Positions 57,503 to 64,000 of a stretch of 64,000 nt of DNA are shown here, piece by piece. The position numbers and the translations under genes are program-made. Each line of letters starts with the position of its first letter. The stretch's first letter is position 1. The notes beneath the pieces are model-generated. The model was not told where the DNA came from and searched no databases. It worked only from the letters and a program-made list of their open reading frames with translations. The DNA is from Lutjanus erythropterus (taxonomy: Eukaryota > Chordata > Actinopteri > Lutjaniformes > Lutjanidae). Location of the stretch: contig CM034607.1 in assembly GCA_020091685.1 (NCBI GenBank), positions 24,179,253-24,243,252 on the forward strand. The letters are read 5' to 3'.

Positions 57503-60500
57503 TTTGTTGTATATGGTCATGATCAGCATCTCCACAGGGCAGGAAATATCTACCTCCTTATGTTGTTTATTATAGGAAGCAGCTGCATTATTGAGGGATT
57601 TGCCGTTGCTTCACAGATATCCTACCTACTTACATGCAGCCTATCAGCATTAGGACAGTTTGTTTTGGCTCCCTGCTTCAGCACGTTGGATATGAAGTGG
57701 AAAAATGACTTTGAACTGTTTTAAGTGCCGGCTCTCAGCTCTAATTTTAGGCTGTTTAAGTCCTCATTTAATAAACTGTGTAGAAACTATAGCCATTTTT
57801 ATACATCAACCACCAAAGGAGAAAAATAGTCCTAAAATAGTACTTCAAAATCTTAAAACCTGCCATAATTTGGTCACTTGGGGGCAGTGGGAACAAGCTG
57901 TAAACACACAACACTGACATGTTTTCAACTTTTGAGATCATAATGCAGCTTACTTACAAACAGTCACTTATTTACAGCTCCTGGTTTTCATTGAGAAATA
58001 CTGCGCTGTGGTTGAGCTGTGTATTACTGAATTGACGTCACTATGATGTGCACACTGGTGTAGTTCATTATATGAGACTCGGGTGTGTTGGGGTTGACTG
58101 TTACAGAGGTGGGCAGGTAGTCGGTTTCCAGCTGCCTGCTGCGACTTGAAATGACACTATGAGAGTGAACATCAATAGTAAAGTTGTGGGCTGGAAAACC
58201 AAAACTATGAACTGAGTGGAGCAAAAATAATAAGAAAAAAATAAGGAAATACAAGCAAAAGTATCTGCAGATACATCCACCACCACCCACTTCTAATGGG
58301 TCATAAGTGATGTGTCAAAATGAAATAATAAAACAGGGTATTGTTTAACACATTTAAATTGCTAACTTTGCTGGTTAGACAGGAAATGGTAAGGTCCGAT
58401 CCCTTGGCACTTCACTTCACTGAAAGTCCAAGCAGTACTAACAGCAGTGTTACACAAAATCTATCCTACACACTGAATTAATTACTGTCTTCTGAGCAGA
58501 TTATTTTGAATATTTAGATTTTTCTATTTTGGTTTCACATGTTTCATTATGTTTTTTCAGATCATTTTGTTTTGACTAAAGAGACAAAATTAATCCAAGG
58601 TCAAGACTATCTGACAATTAAATCCCATGCCTGTGTATTTAAGAGTCTGCTGGGCTTTGAGGTCAGGGTGTCCACAGAGGATTAAGCTGTCGCTGTTAAA
58701 GTCCAATAATGATTTATTTTCTAGGTTTTAGCAGCACCAATTCGCTTCCCACACACAAACACACAATACCTATTCCTGCTTCACGTCCCAACAGAATTGA
58801 AGGAAACTGCTTTTCACTTCACCCCTGAGGGAGGAAAGGTTGGTGTTGGTCTCTGGTTTGTTTATGCCCCAGTAGTCATGTGGGACTGCACCACAGAGAG
58901 GTGGTGGTGATGTTTAGGCTGCCTGTGTCCTGTCTAACCTCCCATAACAGAGGAGCTAAGGCCCAAAAGGTCCCAAAATATCCCTTGGTGGTTTGTTGGA
59001 CATGAACCAGACTGCATGAGTGGGAACAAACAGGAATATATGAGGACAGAGGGGGTTTTTGTGAGTGACTGTGTGTGTATAACACCCATTATTGAGAACT
59101 GAGACCAATCATGGCCTACCAAAAAAAAAAAAAACTTAGAACATGTGCAATTGTCCACCCCAAATAGAAAACATGCAAGTAGTAGAAGAATTTGAATTTT
59201 CACCTGGTACTGGAATTTTGTGTTCTCCTGTTGTACATTTCAACCATAAATTGATCCATAAAAGGCACATCTTTATGCAAAATCTGTATATCTTTATGAA
59301 AAATTGTTTGTCTTAAATATTACATATTTTTTTAGTGTTTGTTTATTAGCTCGTCTCTGGCTGCCTGTCGTTTAGCAAAAGCGCCCTTTGACCAAAGAAA
59401 GTGGAGTATCCCTGTTTTAAAATATATTTTCCCAGCACAACTGAAATCCCTCAAAATACAGATTTGTCTCAAGAATGAGTGTTAGGAGAGGCGTTTTTGT
59501 CCATTATATATCCTAAACACTAGATGGCAGTAGAGTATTCAACATAAAAGCATGACATTGATCCACTCAACCTGTACATAACAACACATGCACAGATAAG
59601 GACGTATACAGCAATAAGCTCAAGATGTTAACAGCATATGGGCTGCTTTATCCCTGTGTCATAGAAAATATGGCGTCTATCAGATGATTTTGAATTTGCA
59701 TTCAGTTTTGGAGGATGACAAATATACCTCACATTAAAATGCAGAATAATAGCAAAAAGCATCTGCATATAAAAAGCTTTTTTGTGCATTTGATGTTCCC
59801 AAGGGCGGTAGATAAGTGGGTGAAAACACTGAGGTGATGCTGGGAGGAGAGTTGCATTTTATTTACCTGTTTCTGTGGCACAATGGGTGAGAGAATAAAT
59901 CTATAGCCACCTTCCAGCTCTGTGACTGTGAATAAAATGGCCTATTTTGCTATTTTGGTGGAGAAGGAACACAATAGTCTAGCGTTACACCCCTGTAACT
60001 CTGCTGTATAGAGGCACTGGCCTCCTCTGTTATGGGTTTTATAAATGCCAAACCTGAAACCTGATATCTGAATAGGTGAGTGAAAGTTAACGTGAACTTG
60101 CTTCAACATACACACACCCTTTGGGCCTAATATTTCAGTGTGAGACGTTAAGCATTCGCAGCAGGCTCAGTAAGGTGACAGTGGTGAATTTGATATATGT
60201 TTTCTGCATTGTTGCTGGAGCTTTGAGAAACAGCAGAGCAACTATTAAAAACAGCACTATTTTATATCCATACAAATATATGTGTGTGCATTTTATAGGA
60301 ACAGACAGAGAGAGTGGAAAAAGATTTAAATTTAGTCTACTAGGCCTTTCCATAACGGCTTCAGTTGCTCAATGATACATGGTGGTCCGTTCTCCTATGA
60401 AGGCAGAAAGCAGAAACTGAAGCAGTGAAGTTGAGAAAAAAAAATGGTTTCAATTTCTCTAACTGGCTGGCAAACTGCTGAGACAGAACAGCTGTAATGC

Positions 60501-60564
60501 CTTAATTTTTATTCCTTTTAGCCTGATTATTTTTTCTTATAAGGTCACCGTCATATCGTCAACT
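57503..60564. other. Noncoding, no recognised element
   Basis: No exon or RNA gene recognised. A poly-A lies at 59120-59133. CACTAGATGGCAGTAGAG near 59519 is a word common in retroelement debris. Short open frames have no known domain. Confidence 0.4.
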
Positions 60565-60765
60565 CAAATCAAGTCACTTTTATATATATAGTGCCAAATC
60601 ATTACAGAGATTGTCTCAGGGCACTTTTCAGATAAAGCAGGTCTAGACGGCGCTCTTAATAATATTATTTACAGAGAACCAACAATTCGTATGGTGGGCC
60701 GTGAGCAAGCACTTGGCCAGAGTGGTGACGGAAAACTCCCTTTTTACAGCCAGAAACCTGTGGTA
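60565..60765 (+). mobile_element. LINE/SINE-type interspersed repeat
   Basis: CAAATCAAGTCACTTTTATA, then GTGCCAAATCATTACAGAG, TTCAGATAAAGCAGGTCTAG, GAGCAAGCACTTGGCCAGAG and ACGGAAAACTCCC match, in order, a very frequent percomorph retroposon that shares the CAAGTCA...TTTATATA start with the copy at 8423. Confidence 0.75.
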
Positions 60766-61860
60766 TAGTTACATCTGATATTTAAAGTTAGAAAGATGCT
60801 GGCTAAGTAACTAGCTAATCTACATCAATCGTTAACTAGCTAGTTAGCTATTATGTTAGCTAGTGTGATTTATGGGTTGATTTACCACATTTAATAGTAT
60901 GGATCTACTGGAGTTAAAGGCTAAGATGGCTACTGGTTACTACTATCCTGCTAAGTTAGCTAGCTTTAGCACTGGCTTAGTTAGGTTCTCCATCATAAGT
61001 GGATTTAGCTACTTTCTTATTTAGTTATGTGAGACAACTAACAACAACTATAGCTTTTTTTTTAATATTATAGTGTAGCATTTAACCCAGTTTAAGTTTT
61101 AGCTAAGGGTAGTTGTGGCTATTCTCACCAGCTAGCTTGTGCTTAGTATAGCTCTCTTGCTTTAGCTGTCTAGTCAGCTGGTTCTGTATGGCAGGACGCT
61201 TTTAGTTCTAGTTCAGGGGTTCTCAGGCCATGGACCCTTTAGCTGATAGAGAGACAGAGCAGGGACCCTAATCTACAAATATTGCATTAAATATTTCATG
61301 GGTGTTTCTCTTTGCTCTTACCAGTTACTTGCTCAGTTAGCAGCAGTTTTAGCATTACTAGTGTTAGCTGTGTTTTCTCACCCTCTGCACTTTTACCAGA
61401 GGTTCCTGAAGTGGAGGGTATGTCAGAGTCTCTGTACACTTTGGATTATAAATCAACTAATTGGCCAATATGTTTCAATAATATGTAGCTAACTAGTTTG
61501 TCATTATGGATATATGCCACAGTGATTTAGTAGGTAGTAGCTAGTAGCTAGCTCACATGATTGTATGAGGATTCACAGGTACTCCCATTGAAACCACCTT
61601 TGAAAAGCTGTTCTCACAGGAAATGTACATTTCTAAGACAGTATTTTTAAGGAGGTGTTAAAAGTTCAGATTCTAAACTTGAATATAGAGTTACTGTGAT
61701 TCTTTTAATATGATGAAAAGTCTTACAAAAGGAAGACTCTGTTGCAATTAGTTCACCCATCGATCAAAAACTAGAATCTAACTTCAGTATAAAGATTACA
61801 GACTGTCCAAACTCTTCCTCAGCATCAAACTTTATCAAGTCCGCCTGGTTAAGTTTGGAA
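60766..61860. other. GCTAGC/TTAGCTA-rich noncoding DNA
   Basis: Many GCTAGCTA and GTTAGCTA words (for example 60836-60862, 60956-60966, 61540-61552) without a regular period. No gene seen; probably decayed repeat DNA related in composition to the 25-30 kb arrays. Confidence 0.4.
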
Positions 61861-61899
61861 GAGGGAGGAGGGAGACTGAAGAGACTTGTGTATAAACAC

Positions 61900-62330
61900 A
61901 CGTTATGCACATTCCCAACATTCAGACCCCCTCTCCACCCACTTCTCCACCCCCAAATTTTTGTTTTGGACGTGGGATCCTGTGATGCTCTGCCAGTGGC
62001 ACCCGGGCCGTCGAGCGCTGCTCAAATATTTGAGCTCAGACGAAGCCAAGTTGACTTAGTTTGGAGCGCGGCGTTCCCAGAGCTTTGATAGGATGCCTGT
62101 GCCGGCTGCACTGAGCGCCTCTTGTGCCTCGCTCCTTCTTGTGTCTGGTGGGTTTAAAAACAGACAGGCTGGGCTGAGGGGCAGACAGCCACATGAGAGA
62201 GGACTGAGGTTTCCCCGCCATCAGAGACAGACTGCTATCCTGAGTTGTTGACTGGCAGAGATCAAAGTCTTCTGGCCGACAAATTTGGTGGGTAGCAGAG
62301 AAGGTGGGTTTCATCAAGGTAACTGAGGAA
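61900..62330. promoter_or_regulatory. GC-rich unique segment, candidate regulatory element
   Basis: GC- and CpG-enriched (GCACCCGGGCCGTCGAGCG; TTTGGAGCGCGGCGTTCCC), repeat-free, with a perfect 16-bp palindrome at 62020-62035. No convincing exon: frames on both strands (77 and 93 codons) match nothing known. Confidence 0.3.
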
Positions 62331-62774
62331 TAGTTTAGCCTTCATTTAAATAAAATGCTGCAAAATTATATCCCAATGCAGTGGCACAGTTTTTTCTACC
62401 CTGTTCTCAAGACGCTTCTTTACACAGTTTTTTTCCCTGATAGTCAATTAATCTCCAGCAATTATCACTAAGAGGCAAACATGATGGTTTTGTTTCAGCT
62501 TTGGAGGGGACACATATTAAGCGGGAGTCCTTTCCCAAGATATCTGGAGCATCACACGTTTAATTTCCTGCATTCTGGTAATTTTTTATGCACCAATTTA
62601 TGACTTAACTGTATCGATTTATAGTTGGAATGTCTTTATTTACACAAAAGACAACATAGGCACCAGGTGACAATTCAAAGTAAAATGGAATATGATACAA
62701 TAAGGTGCCCAAACAAGTGGTTTGTCAAAATAAAAGCCCTTTGCTACTTTTATGTTATTACTGGGAACGACAAA
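62331..62774. other. Noncoding, no recognised element
   Basis: AT-rich sequence without recognised feature. Confidence 0.45.
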
Positions 62775-63060
62775 TTAGGGCTGGGCAATACTGACACAAT
62801 ATTTTTGACGAAATACCTCAATAAGTCATCATATACCAATATTTTCACCATTGATATTTTCAAGTATTAACACAATTAGATTTTTGACTCATCAGTAAAG
62901 TGGATATGATGACCAAGTAAGTAAAGAACAGCTATAACTGTCTGTTCAGAAAATTACATAGTTTTACAGAATGCAGTCTTTAAAACCAGGAAAAGAACAG
63001 TTACACAATATCACGATACAGTTATATCCAAAATCTAAGACAATATCTAGTCTGTGTCAC
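62775..63060. mobile_element. GGGCTGGGCAATA-ended MITE, one end missing
   Basis: Starts TTAGGGCTGGGCAATACTGA, followed by a GACTCATCAGTAAAGTGGAT segment, CTTTAAAACCAGGAAAAG, ATATCACGATACAG and AATATCTAGTCTG. These modules match in order the abundant fish element with ends GGGCTGGGCGATAT. The expected inverted end is lost near 63060. Confidence 0.7.
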
Positions 63061-64000
63061 AGCACCGTTTTGCACCACCACCTCACTCTCATAAAGAACA
63101 AAGAGTCTGTTGTTTTGCAGAGTGGGTCTAACGTTACCAATGTCAGCAGCAGCAGCCTGCTGTCCTTGCAGGTTAACGTCCACCTGTCTGTGCTGAATGT
63201 GGCCTGCATTGCTTGAGTTGACTGGCTGTTTTTTCTTTTGACTCAGAAGATGGAAAATAAATTCCTCATCCCCGCTGCTGCAGCTGCTCCTTGAAGCGTC
63301 CCTGGTTTTGTGACAGTGTGTGTGTGTAGATCAGAATGCATGTTGGACTTGGTGTGAAATGTTTGAATGCCAAAAATTATCTGTGAATATTCTGCTTCTT
63401 TGTTTCAGCTCCTGTATGAAAAGGCTTTAACTAGCTAGCTTATCTCCATAAATTGTTACCTAGCTAGTTAGCTAGCTTTTTCCAGCATTAATTCATTTAA
63501 GATGTGATTTCATAGCATATATAAAGTCACTTTGATAGATATTTTAATCATCTTCAAAATGTGTTTCTGTTTTCAACATAGATGAACTGATAGCATATCT
63601 AAGTACAGGAAACAGGAACAGAGAAAGCTGACCAAGGTCCTTCCATATTCCAAGCTTGTTGAACTGTGAGCAAAAAGTATTAAAAGTCTGTTAAGTATGG
63701 AGGGCAATGTGCTTCAGTTCAGGGCTGCACTGTGGTGCAGTATTGTATTATGGTACATTTCAGTAGTTTTTAGTTGCAGATCATTTGAAAAGACAGTTGA
63801 GGCATAATTGCATTGACTTTATTTCAGTTCGATTCAATACTGCACAGCATAAAGTTTAAATTAGATTAAAACAATATATTCAGTGAGCTTTCTTAAAAAA
63901 CAATTACTTGATAGGTTCAAACCAGTTCAGCAGACAGAAAACAGTGTTAAGTTTGAGATCAACAGAGGGATATGCAGCAGTTGTTCAATATGTAACTCTA
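63061..64000. other. Noncoding, GCTAGC-containing repeat debris
   Basis: Includes CTAGCTAGCTTATCTCC and TAGCTAGTTAGCTAGC near 63430-63476. No gene seen up to the window edge. Confidence 0.4.

Noticed and set aside
61900..62330. First exon of rspo2 or another neighbouring gene
   Set aside because: Neither strand encodes the cysteine-rich furin-like or thrombospondin motifs expected, and no signal peptide is evident.

Overview
The window looks like nuclear DNA from a bony fish, most likely a percomorph teleost. The reasons are an AT-rich background, vertebrate exon-intron structure with no operons or dense coding, many short TG/CA microsatellites, and a crowd of decayed repeats typical of ray-finned fish (a Tc1-like transposon, hAT-like and CACT-ended miniature elements, L2-like LINE pieces, minisatellites). 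No RNA gene, CRISPR array or prokaryotic feature was seen. Assignments of repeats to families rest on remembered family features and visible terminal repeats, not on a database search.

Only one host coding exon can be supported: the first coding exon of angiopoietin-1 (angpt1) on the minus strand at 10575-10979. It encodes the signal peptide, the conserved cysteine-bearing amino-terminal region and the start of the coiled coil, and ends at a consensus splice donor. The gene continues toward lower coordinates, so 1-10574 is intron 1 (exon 2 was not found) and everything above about 11.2 kb is 5' flank. In mammals a large gene-poor interval separates ANGPT1 from RSPO2; the 53 kb upstream of angpt1 here shows no convincing exon and fits such a desert, though no rspo2 exon is visible to prove synteny.

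Layout. 1-10.57 kb: angpt1 intron 1 with a 39-bp minisatellite, an hAT-like element (6.85-7.42 kb), a LINE/SINE-type fragment split by an 0.8-kb inverted-repeat element (8.4-9.5 kb), and another hAT-like element 87 bp from the splice donor. 10.57-11.6 kb: exon 1, putative 5' UTR/promoter and a 72-bp TG tract. 13-18.7 kb: a foldback element, the first of four related CACT-ended elements with 57-bp internal repeats, and a frameshifted Tc1-like transposon apparently nested in an older element. 25-30.5 kb: a block of repeated GCTAGC-rich minisatellites with shared flanks, holding the second CACT element and an L2-like reverse transcriptase relic. 35-43 kb: a local duplication, a 42-bp minisatellite and dispersed repeats. 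44.6-45.8 and 56.2-57.2 kb: the third and fourth CACT elements. 47.8-48.4 kb: an isolated CpG-rich segment. 53.3 kb: a perfect 15-bp hairpin. 60.5-63.1 kb: LINE-type and GGGCTGGGC-ended repeats plus a GC-rich unique segment.

No new molecular system could be demonstrated. The most interesting points are the fish-specific Ser/Gly expansion in angpt1, the four-copy element family whose internal repeat is a multiple of three bases and so produces illusory repeat peptides, the nested and foldback elements, and several perfect inverted repeats.
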